DNA of 64,000 nt from Wolfiporia cocos. Taxonomy: Eukaryota > Basidiomycota > Agaricomycetes > Polyporales > Phaeolaceae. Below are positions 36,323-45,303 of this stretch, in pieces. The notes under the pieces are model-generated. The model did not search any database and had not been told where the DNA came from. It saw nothing but the letters and a program-made list of their open reading frames with translations. The position numbers and the translations under genes were made by a program. The stretch is taken from positions 278,846-342,845 of the forward strand of contig JACCLO010000020.1 of NCBI GenBank assembly GCA_029448655.1, in the 5' to 3' direction. The first letter of the stretch is position 1. Every line of letters starts with the position of its first letter.

Positions 36323-37870
36323 TCAAGCATAGCACAACACCTTGTAGTGCTGCGCCGACACGTCAGCACACGAACCGCGTCAACGCTTCAACGGAAGAGG
36401 CGGTGCTCACCTCCTGGCGGTCCTCGGTGCCGTTCACGGGCACGAGCGCGCCGTTCCAGTTCTTGCTCGCCTTGCCGGGGACGACCGCGCTCCCGTGGTG
36501 CACGCGCGCGACGTAGAGCGGCGTGCCGTCCGCCTCGCGCCCGCCCTCCACGGGGCGCGCGCCGAGCTTCGCGACGTCCAGGTGCCCGTGCGTGTCCACC
36601 CAGCGCAGCGCGCGCGGGTCGCCCACGAGCACCTCGTACTTCGGGAGCTGCGCGGGTGAGCGGGTGAGCGAGCGGGATGCGCCGCGGCGGGGGGAAGCGC
36701 ACCTGGATCTCGCGCGAGGCGTACCCGATCACCGCGCCCTGGTGGGACGCCGGCGAGATCTTACCAATCTCTGCGGCACTGCGGGTCAGCCCGCGCGCGC
36801 GCAGCCACAGACGTCTACTCACGGATTCCGCCCTGCAACGCGGGGCGCGTCAGCGGGGCGCGCGCGGAGGAGAGAGAGAGCGCGCGCGGGGCGCGGACGC
36901 ACCTCGTAGAACGCGCGGCACACGAACAGCTGGTGGCCGTGCTGCTCGCCGGCGGGGAGCGCGCCGTCGGGGACGCGCCCGCCCTCGGCGAGGACCCACG
37001 TCGCGGGCCCGCGCGGGCCGCTCTGGTAGAACTCGCGCGTGCGGGTCTCCGCGTCGGTGACCCAGTTCTGCAGCGACCACACCTGTGCCTTTTTCTGTCC
37101 GGTTGCGCCTGTGTTAGTACTGCGGGTGGAGGTCGTGTATGTGAACGTCGACGCGCCGCGCACGGCGTGCGGCGGCGTGCGGGCCCGACGCACCTCCTCC
37201 TCGCTCTTCTGGTGCGAGTGGTACGCGTAGTAGCCCGCGCCGAGCAGCGCGACGCCGGCCGCGAGGCCGCCGCCGAGCTCGAGCTGCTTCTTGCGCCGCT
37301 CGTCGAGGTCGTACCAGTGCTTCTCGCGCTCCGTCTCGTGGATCTCGACGACCTGCTGCGTCTGCTCCGTCCAGTTCTTCTCGCCGTAGTCCGCGCCGCC
37401 TGCGCAGCACGCGGTCGGCGACACGGCGGCAGCGGGCGGCGGGCGGGCGGCAACACGTCAGCATGCACGCAGCCAACGCAGCGACGGACGCACTCTGCAC
37501 GGGCGCCGGAGGCGGGCACGCCGGGGGCGGGCACGGGTCTGCGGGCGGGCACGGGTCTACGGGGGCCGGCGCGGCGGGCTGGGCGTAGCTCGGCTGGTAG
37601 CCGAAGCCGCCGCCGCCGGGCACGGGGTCGCTGTAGCCGTAGGACTGCTGCGGGGGCGGGGGCTGGTACGCCTGCTGCATGCGCCCCCAGAGCGCGGGCG
37701 TCACGGGGGGCGTCCAGTCGGACTGCGGAGGGTGAGCGCGCGCAGCGTGGAGAGGGAGGGGACGCTACCTGGGAGGTGTGCGGCTGGATGATCTTGTACT
37801 GCACGCCCTCGAAGACGACTTCGGAGCCTGCGGCGTAGTAGGTTCCGGGCTCCCAGGGGACGACGGTCAT
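36323..37870 (-). CDS. CBM5/12 chitin-binding plus DM9 (DUF3421) lectin-like protein
   Basis: Eight exons on the minus strand (37769-37870, 37494-37722, 37194-37399, 36903-37094, 36823-36832, 36703-36770, 36411-36647, 36323-36349) join in frame to 356 residues. Residues 1-45 resemble a carbohydrate-binding module of family 5/12 (PWEPGTYYAAGSEVVFEGVQY). A Pro/Gln/Gly-rich linker follows, then a charged helix (DLDERRKKQLEL) and a Gly-rich hydrophobic stretch GGGLAAGVALLGAGYYAYH that may insert in or touch a membrane. The C-terminal half holds DM9-type repeats: FVCRAFYEGGI, ISPASHQGAVIGYASREI, YEVLVGD, PLYVARVHHGSAVVPGK and a final HYKVLCYA. DM9 proteins bind mannose-type glycans in animals. Role here unknown: wall binding or defence are guesses. 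There is no signal peptide. Confidence 0.87.
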
Positions 37871-38850
37871 GGTGCGCTGGCTGCTGTGGGTTAGTAGTGC
37901 GCGGGTGTGAGTGGGTGTCTGGCTGGGCAGACGATGGGGGGCTACGTGTCGCCGGCGGCTTATATACGGGGGCTCGGGCTGGGCAGCGCGGGGATCAGGA
38001 GCGCAGCATCAGGGCGAGATGGGCTCGTCCATTCAGCGCGCTACACGTGCCCCGCCGCGACGGTTCGCGATGGGTCAGACCGGCCACGCCGCGGAGGCAT
38101 GTTCGTTGATCCGCCAGACGAGGCCTGCACTGATCTGCGCGATCGGCAGGAGGCATGGTCAGGAGATGGACGAGCCCCGGAGATGAATATCGATGAATGA
38201 GGAAGGGCGCACCTGAATGAATGCCTGCAGTCCCGCCAAGGATTCTGCATCGCCACCTGCTGGGTGATAGTGTGCGCCTATCGTCCATCGCTGCCACCTG
38301 CGAGGCGTAAGCAGTGCACGCCGAGCCCGCGCGCTGCCTCGTTGCGTGGGGTGCATCCGAAGCTGGAGAGCGCAAGCTCAACTCTTTGAACATTCGCTGG
38401 GCGCGAATTCCTTCGCGACGCGTCCATGGCGGCTCCGGCTCTTCGGGCCCGGGGAATCAAAGCGCCGAAACGCGCACACGTGATGCAATCGCGTCGCGTC
38501 TGCCATGGCTTGCGAGTCGTGCGCAGCCAATGAGTGCGTCAAAGTAAGTAATCTATACCGTTGTCCTGCCAGTCTGGGTTATTGAGATATCATCTGTATA
38601 GCGAAGCATCTTCAATAGCAGTCCGCATCCCAATGTCTAGCCCTGGCGATTCATCCAGGGCATCGCGAACCAGCCCGCTGCACACTTAGCGCGTACCAAG
38701 CAGCGCCATCTGCGCCCAGGCCGAACCGCAACGCCCAGCCTACACCAAGTCTGCGCTCTCCATGCCGTCTCACCTTCCCCCACCACCTACCCACCGAGGC
38801 TGTTGACCAGCTTCACCCTACCCCGTCCTCATTTTACTAATTTGCGCATC
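37871..38850. promoter_or_regulatory. divergent intergenic region
   Basis: Lies between the starts of the DM9 gene (minus) and the proline-rich gene (plus), so it should hold both promoters. TATATACGG at about 37959 could be a TATA element for the minus-strand gene. Overlapping frames at 37897-38460 are typical of GC-rich non-coding DNA. Confidence 0.4.
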
Positions 38851-40168
38851 ATGGACCCCACTGGACTCGCTGTCACCACCGTCCCGATCTTCCCCGTCCC
38901 CCACATCCGAGTACTAGTCCTTCGAGCCGCAGGTCGCCGCCGCTCCAAGCGCAGCGCGGCCAAGCTCAAGCCCCCGCTCCCGCGCGCGTCCCCTTCCCGG
39001 CCCTCATCCGCATTTGCTCGAACCCCGCCCACGCAGCCGTCCCAACCCCCGCCCATGTCTCCAGCCAGCTTGCCCCCTCGCCCGTCGCACCCTCAGCGCA
39101 AGCCGAGCTGGGCCGCCGGCATCATCCCCGCATTCCTCCTCGCAGGCACGCGCCGCAACGCGCACAAGAACGCGGGCACGGACGGGTGCAAGAAGCAGGC
39201 GCACAGGAAGGACGCCGCCGCGCCGTACCGCCGCGCGTCGCGCCCGCACAAGTACGCCGCGGGCGAGCAGGGGACGGAGCGCGAGCTGCAGGGAGGGAGG
39301 GAGGAAGAGGCTGCAGGCGCGCCCGTCGTGCAGGACATGATGGACGTCGATCCGTGCACGGAGATGGACGCAGAGGTACGTGCCCCCTCACCGCCGGTCG
39401 TCATGTACCACGCACTCACGCAACACGCAGGCATTCCCGCACGCGCCCGCGCCTGTCTCCGACCCGCCCGCCCTCCCGCCGGCACAAACCGACCCGATTC
39501 CCGCCCCACCACCGTTCATCTTCGACTTCGCGGTCACGCACTCCACATTCGACTTCCGCCTTCCGCCTCCGCCTCCTCACGACTCCGCGCGCAAAGCCGG
39601 GGCCTGCGCCCGTCCCGCAGCGCCCGGCCCCGCATCCGCCACGCACTCGCACGCCGCCCCTGCCTGTACCACCGCCCCTGCCCCTGCCCCCACACCCACA
39701 CCCACACCCGTCCCTCAGCCCGCCCCCACACCCACACCCACAGACCCATCACCCATCCCCACCGCGCCGCCCGTCCCGGCCGACGCCGCACCCGCCCCGC
39801 GCACCCGCCGCCCGACCGCACTCGACGTCCTCGACGCGTACGCCGCCGCCGACGCCGCCGCCGCGCGCTTCCTCGCGGGCGTGCTCCGCGCGCTGCGTGC
39901 AGACCACGCGGACGCGCGCGCCGGGCCCTTGGGAACCTCTGGGCGTGCCGCGCCGGCGCCCGTGTCGGCGTTCGCGCCGCCCTTGTCCCCGTCTCCGCTG
40001 TGCTCTAGGCCGGCGGCGCGCGCTGCCCAGCCTGCGAGCCGCACGCGGTCGCTCCTCGAGCGCATCTCCCCGCCCGTCGCCGCCGCCGCCGCTACTCCCG
40101 CCGCCGGCGCGGGAAAGACGAACAGGCGGCGCAGGCGGGCGCAGAAGCGGGATGGAGGCGCGCAGTGA
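38851..40168 (+). CDS. proline/alanine-rich disordered protein, unknown function
   Basis: Two exons (38851-39375 and 39431-40168) join in frame to 420 residues. The ATG at 38851 starts MDPTGLAVTTVPIFPVPHI. Exon 1 is basic and Pro/Ser-rich and ends with an acidic patch (MMDVDPCTEMDAE). Exon 2 has FIFDFAVTHSTFDFRLPPP, a PTPTPTP tract, one helical block (TALDVLDAYAAADAAAARF) and a very basic C-terminus (KTNRRRRRAQKR). No known domain is visible. The opening resembles short basic, disordered fungal proteins that often lie in the nucleus, but this is only an impression. Confidence 0.55.
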
Positions 40169-40734
40169 GCCCGCGTCCCTCTCCGTTTCTCATCCTCCGT
40201 CCTTCGTCCTCCGCGCCCGCCTTGCCACGCCGGTTTCCGTCTACTCGTCGTTCCGCTTCCCGCTCGTTTGGTCGCTGCCATTTGTTCGCATCGAGATTCG
40301 CTCGCATTGATTACCGTCCTTTCTTGCGCTCGGCATTACTGCTGTGGTGCTCATCAACCCCCGTCCATTTCCGCTCATCATACACCATCTCACCCATCTT
40401 CTGCCATTCACGAGTCTCTCACCGTGTCTCTGCACGGACCGCGAACAGCCTGGCTGGATCCAGGCACAGCTCACCTCTGTCCTCTCCACATCGCATTCCT
40501 CAACTGCACTTGAACCAAGATCTCACGTCGCTCACGCCTGCATCTGCTTTAAAACCAATGACACGCTCGTCTCGACCCACACGCTTTCACATTTTCTGGC
40601 TGGCCCAGATCAGCCCGCTCGCCTTCCATCGACACTTCTGTTCCTCATCACCATCGTCTCTTCTCGTTGTCATCGAAGTTTGACATGTGACGAATTCGGT
40701 GAGTACAGAAAGATTCTGCCTTGTCTAACTTGCA

Positions 40735-41428
40735 TTGACTCGACTTTGTTTAGCTACCGACCGTCCTCTGCTCTCCTTGTCTCTCCTTGTCTCAAGACGC
40801 AACTTCACGCTCAGGACCAAGCTCACCGCCGACGTCGACTCGACCACCCACCGCTTCGTCGCTCATGCAAGCACGCAAACCACGTCAAGACTTCTCTCAG
40901 GCAGCATCTGCCCACGCCTCAAAATCCGCACGGTACGTTCCCCCCTGCTCTCTCACCAACGTCCACTAACCCTCCCCTGCCCAGTAGGACCAAGACCCGC
41001 GAGGAGTCAGAGCAGGAGCAGGAGGGGCCGTCAACGGCACGGCGTCGCGAGCAGTACGGACTGGCCCCCTGCTCTCGCCCGCGCGCCCGCGACGGTCCCG
41101 GGCAGGGAGGCCGGCTCGGACGCCGACGGCGGGACGGCCGCGCACGGGGGCCGGCCACCCCCGCGCGTGGCCGCCTCGCCCGAGGCCGCCTGGGCTGGCG
41201 GCGGAGCACGGGCGGCGCGAGACTGGCCATTTCGCGCTGCCCGTGCTGTCCGCGCTCCCTGCCGGCGCCGGTGGAGGGACGGGCGTGCGGGCGGCCACCG
41301 CGCTGCTCGGTTCTGAGGCTGGTGCCTGGATGAAGAAGATGGCGCGAGTGGCGAGAAAGAGCAAGAGCAAGAGCAAGAGCGTGGGGATGAAGACCCCTGG
41401 ACCGCGAGGGACAAAGACTGAAGAATGA
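40735..41428 (+). CDS. doubtful GC-rich gene, exon structure unresolved
   Basis: Intron-like stretches (about 40699-40752 and 40934-40987) border frames that stay open. One frame contains MQARKPRQDFSQAASAHAS and then KTREESEQEQEGPSTARRR after splicing. Another runs to a Lys/Ser-rich end (KMARVARKSKSKSKS) at 41426-41428. The GC content above 70% leaves several frames open at once, so none is proven. I see no domain. Confidence 0.25.
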
Positions 41429-41529
41429 CATCGACTTGAAGATAGACCGCCTCGTTGACTAGTGCGACACTTGACCGACTGACCGACCGACTGAAATGAG
41501 CGACACAATGCGATCCATCAAAACAACCA

Positions 41530-41845
41530 ATTCACCGCTCACCACACACAACACACACAACACAACACACAACACACCATGCACGCAACACACCATCACA
41601 CCACACAACCAACACACAACACACCACACACACCACACACCACCCAATCCACCACACAACACACACTACCCAATCCACCACACAACACACCACCCAACTC
41701 ACACAATGAACTGCACAATCCACACAACAACACCACCAACAATCACACTCACCCACACACCACACAGCCCACCACAAAACCCCACAGCTCACAAAACCCA
41801 CAACTTGTACTTCACACAACCTGCAGCCCACAACCTCCCCCTCCA
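41530..41845 (+). repeat. CA-rich, nearly G-free low-complexity DNA
   Basis: The plus strand is almost entirely A and C with scattered T, made of AACACAC and CCACACA phrases. An imperfect tandem of about 25 bp, starting ACCCAATCCACCACACAA, occurs two to three times near 41642-41695. The hAT-like element starts right at its end. Confidence 0.75.
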
Positions 41846-43109
41846 TAGTGATGTGCAAAGCACGGCTCAAAGCTGTGAGCCGGGCCTGGCCGTGCCGACT
41901 TAAGCCTGGCCGAGCCGAGCCTGGGGGGGCGGCTTAAGACGGCTCAAGGCCCGGCTTGGATTGTGAGCCGGCCGTAGCCGAGCCCTGAGCCAGCGGCTTT
42001 AGGCGTGCAGCTGTGGTGTTGTCAAAATTAGTGAAAATGGTTTAAGATTTTGCATCAATTCACCTTATATGATCTCAACAGCCATTACAATGACTTGTGA
42101 TCTGCTAACACGGTGTGGAACATTGTGACTACTGTTGTGATCGGGGTTGTGATTGAGATCTGGATCTGGATTTTTGGTCAACATCATAAGCAGCTGTAAA
42201 AACACTTGTAGATCAGATTATCAACAAATAGTAGACATATAAGCTGTCACAGACTTATCTGTGACACCTCAATCCCTAGCTCAATCCTTCAAGCTTGTAG
42301 ATATAATGCCTAGGACCTAAGAGATCAGGGCCCCAGACTAGCAAGGTAAGATTATGAGATAAGAGACTAAGAGATGAGGTGTCTTGTTCAGACAGAGGGG
42401 AGTGTGGACACACCGCATATCACACTAATTGCCTGAAGGCTAAGTAGCGGATAACATCATTGATCAAGCTAGGGCAGAGTGCCACTAGCGAGGGGTTTAT
42501 ATACATGTCATGCAACTAGACTACTTTGTGTACCCTAAAGTACTGGTCTGTGCACGACATGTATTCGTAAATATTGCACCATAATGACGCGATATTATCA
42601 CATGCCAGTAATGGCACATGACGATGAGATCATAGTGCAAGCCTGTGATGGTGAGCACGTGTCGTCAGGGCGATAAGATCGAACCCTGTATATACTATCT
42701 AGTCTAAGGAGACTAGATATGAAAGTGAGATAAGATAAGGTCACATGCCATGAGGGCACGTGACCTGAAAACATTCATGAAATTGTAAAATTCGTATATT
42801 GAGCCTTGTAATGGGTGTAAATGAGTGTAATAAAACCCAGTAATGGGTGTATATAATTCGTTAGAAGGTAGACCATAGAAATCTGTGTCATAAGCATTCT
42901 GAATATGTTGTGCTGTCATTTGAACTGCACAAGCCAATAATTCCGAGGTCCTACCTGATTACCCATAAGTCCTGGCCTGAGCCTGAGCCAGGCCCAAGCT
43001 GGCCTGAGCTGTCAAGGAGGGCCTGGCTTGACATTTTGCTGAGCCCGAGCCCTTCAAAGCCGTACCCAAGCCCCGGGCTTTGAGCCGAGCCGTGCTTTGC
43101 ACATCACTA
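41846..43109. mobile_element. non-autonomous hAT-type element (MITE)
   Basis: The ends are inverted copies of TAGTGATGTGCAAAGCACGG and a few more bases (about 23 identical), fitting the hAT terminal pattern YARNG. The flanking 8-mers are cccctcca (41838-41845) and ccccccca (43110-43117), a 7/8 match to an 8-bp target duplication. Subterminal DNA on both sides is packed with GGCTC/GAGCC and GGCCTG-type short repeats. The 1264-bp body is AT-rich and has no transposase frame. Confidence 0.8.
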
Positions 43110-43224
43110 CCCCCCCATACAACCCTCAGTCGCACACCTACAATTAGGGCATCAATCATTCAGTAGACAGGAACTCAAATAATTTGTGGGAATACTGATA
43201 CAGCCAACTCTGTATTGGTAGAGT

Positions 43225-43435
43225 TTCAGTCACCAAGATTAATTTAGCAACTGCGCTTTGTTAGTGCTGCACAGTTGCCCAAGTGCTCAGCTAGCGCCGG
43301 AGAAATAAGATTAATCTGTGTTGAGCAGATTAATCTGACTTAATTTCTAAAAATGACACGAGGCGGAATCGAACTGCAAGCCATAGCAAGGCAATGAGCA
43401 GACATGAATTATACCATTACACTAAAAGGATTTGC
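43225..43435 (-). mobile_element. tRNA-headed SINE-like copy, left (minus)
   Basis: Read on the minus strand it has a pol III A-box (TAGTGTAATGG) and, 50 nt later, a B-box (GTTCGATTC) in a tRNA-like T-arm. Then come AGATTAATCT palindromes and a 62-nt tail (43225-43286) ending GTGACTGAA. The tail is about 89% identical to the tail of the copy at 44329-44390. No acceptor stem forms, so it is not a working tRNA gene. Confidence 0.55.
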
Positions 43436-43779
43436 TAGATTACAATTGTATTAATTATACCAAGAGTTTTTTGCTCCCCCAAACTCCGGCCTAACAAAAC
43501 CTTTTCATCAAATTTTAAGCTCCTAGCCTTGATAGCTCTATGTTGGGTGTAGAATTATGACTATAGTATACTTTTACTGTAGGTAGTGCTTCAACTGACC
43601 AATTTCTTAAAGCCAATGAATTACTTGACATAAGTTTTTGAATGACCGAAAATTTTTCATTGTTGGGTATATAGCATATGAAGAAGCTCACTTGCTGTGT
43701 CGTTCCTTGGTGTAGCGGTAAGCTCATGGACATCTTGTATGCTGGCTGTCACAGTTAATTAGTGACATGCTGAGTTCTA

Positions 43780-43870
43780 GGGTCTGCGACCAATGGGACT
43801 CGAACCAGTGTGCTCATGTATGGCACGTGACCTCCCCCGTACGTTCCACCACTCTGCCATTCATCAGGTG
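43780..43870 (-). repeat. tRNA-like sequence with A- and B-box (minus)
   Basis: The minus strand reads TGGCAGAGTGGTGG (A-box) and about 53 nt later GGTTCGAGTCC (B-box), close to a tRNA-Leu/Ser pattern. Arms do not pair cleanly. Probably another tRNA-derived SINE head lying between the two SINE-like copies. Confidence 0.4.
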
Positions 43871-44179
43871 CCGTAGTAGATTAGATTAGATAACGTCTTG
43901 AAGCATACCCCGGCCCGGTACACACATGACACCATATATCACATGCTTTAGGTAGTGCGCTCGGACCTTGTCGTTTAGGGTAGACACATCGTCTTATGGT
44001 GCGCTGCATGTATATAAGTCAACGTTAGAGACCTTCTGTCTCTAACACAATCAATCTCAACCTTGGGGCGTACTGCCCTGGGTTATACTCCATTACTCTG
44101 CATGATCACCTAGGCTTGCCCTCTCCCTCTCTCTAGGTCTCACCCTTCAACAATTAGCCTTAAGCTCTTGTTAGAGGGT

Positions 44180-44390
44180 CCTTAGGAGTGGTGCGGCATT
44201 GCATTAGGATGGGGCATGTGGACTAGTGCCTCCCGTGTCACTGGCCCTGCTGTTTGGAGGTTGAGAGTTCAATCCCTCTTAGTGCGGTTCATTTTATCAA
44301 TTTGGTAGATTAATCTACAGATTGATATGCACATGGGGAACTGTGCAGCGCTAACGAAGCACAGTTGCTAAATTAATCTCAGTGACTGAA
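44180..44390 (+). mobile_element. tRNA-headed SINE-like copy, right (plus)
   Basis: The plus strand has an A-box-like TAGGATGGGG-type stretch and a B-box (GTTCAATCC, about 44267), then ATTTTATCAA, a palindrome AGATTAATCT, and the 62-nt tail 44329-44390. The tail contains a perfect 8-bp hairpin stem AACTGTGC/GCACAGTT and ends GTGACTGAA. It is in inverted orientation to the copy at 43225-43435. Confidence 0.5.
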
Positions 44391-44720
44391 GTCCCTCCTG
44401 TATTGAACACTACTACCATTTTGCTGTATAACATACAGCCATATTTCAGTCCGCATTCATATTACACCTATGTATACTGTAGCTATGGTTGAATCACTCC
44501 TGTATTTTGCCCAAAATGCTGTAGCATAGATTATATTCCTGTTGGCGGAATAGCTGGAGGCGCGCGGTGAAGCAAGCTGCACCGCCTGCCCTGAGGTTAG
44601 CAACGGTATAAAAGGGGTAGTACCAGTGTAGTGTACCTTTGCTCGTTTGTACCTAGATCCCGAGTGGTAGTCAGTAATTGATGTGGCTGGCCGGACTTTG
44701 GCCGCCGTTTGTCAACAAAT
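44391..44720. other. spacer between SINE-like copy and LTR element
   Basis: Contains two related phrases, CTCCTGTATT followed by TGCTGTA, at about 44395-44435 and 44489-44526, which may be further SINE tail remnants. No gene is seen. Confidence 0.35.
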
Positions 44721-45257
44721 TGTTACAGTCCGTACTATTTCGCATATTTTCAATGCCTCACTGGAGAGGAGGACTTAGCGTTCAACTGCACTATCGCGTG
44801 TTTATTTTCTAGGGTTCCCTGTTCAACCAGTGACCCTCGTTTCATGTACAACAGCCCTATGCCCATGGTCCCATAGCGTATCAGGTTCTAGCGGATATCT
44901 GGTGTCTAACCACCGTGCTTCTGCGTTTCACCCCTTGTTGCGCTCAACCGCAGCGTTTCAGCTTAGTTATCGGAGCACACAAACCTTATGGATTTAATGG
45001 TAGCAGTACCAAGGACACTATGACCCCAGTTACAGAAACGTAGTATAAAGACTCTGCTGTAAATACTGGTCGAGCTCCTCAGCTCGACCTTGTTGAATTA
45101 CAAGGATCCTATACTCGTTCTCAAAGGCTTGAGCAATTAAGCCTGCAGCTAGTATATCGATGCTCGACTCTGCTGAGTCCGATGAGTAGTGCGCTACTCG
45201 ATACACTGAGTAACTCGACTTGGTTATTTCAGCTGAACGGATATTCGATCCGTAACA
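44721..45257 (+). repeat. 5' LTR
   Basis: Begins TGTTACAGTCCGTAC and ends ATCCGTAACA. It carries the promoter: TATAAA at 45044-45049 and a probable transcript start about 35 bp downstream. It differs from the 3' LTR at six CpG sites. Confidence 0.95.
45044..45049 (+). promoter_or_regulatory. LTR TATA box
   Basis: TATAAA, 32-37 bp upstream of 45081, the inferred first transcribed base (the start of the sequence complementary to the PBS). The same box is in the 3' LTR. Confidence 0.6.
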
Positions 45258-45258
45258 G

Positions 45259-45269
45259 AAGGTCGAGCT
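45259..45269 (+). other. self-complementary primer binding site
   Basis: AAGGTCGAGCT lies one base after the 5' LTR and is perfectly complementary to AGCTCGACCTT inside the LTR (45081-45091). An 11-nt match at this place is the arrangement of Tf1-type self-priming elements. The PBS does not look like a tRNA 3' end. Confidence 0.65.
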
Positions 45270-45303
45270 CTTAACAAGACTCACTTATCAAAAGTGCAAG
45301 TCC

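Noticed and set aside
36388..37870. Very long frames on both strands over the DM9 gene (for example 36933-37838 +).
   Set aside because: Shadow frames caused by over 70% GC; the spliced minus-strand model explains the conserved motifs.
39186..40310. 374-codon plus-strand frame rich in Arg, Pro and Ser.
   Set aside because: Shadow of the proline-rich gene 38851-40168 in another frame; it lacks a good start and reads through the intron.
43225..44390. Single DNA transposon with long terminal inverted repeats.
   Set aside because: Not excluded, but no transposase and no clear target duplication (only GT on both sides); the tRNA-like boxes fit two inverted SINE copies better.
45150..45240. Hammerhead-ribozyme-like look in the LTR (CCGATGA followed by hairpin GAGTAG/CTACTC and GATAC).
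   Set aside because: The conserved CUGANGA and GAA core is changed at invariant positions, and the hairpin absorbs core bases. Both LTR copies share the changes, so it is most likely a chance hairpin.
45030..45284. 84-codon minus-strand frame repeated at 52391-52621.
   Set aside because: It appears twice only because it lies in both LTRs; it covers the promoter and has no protein features.
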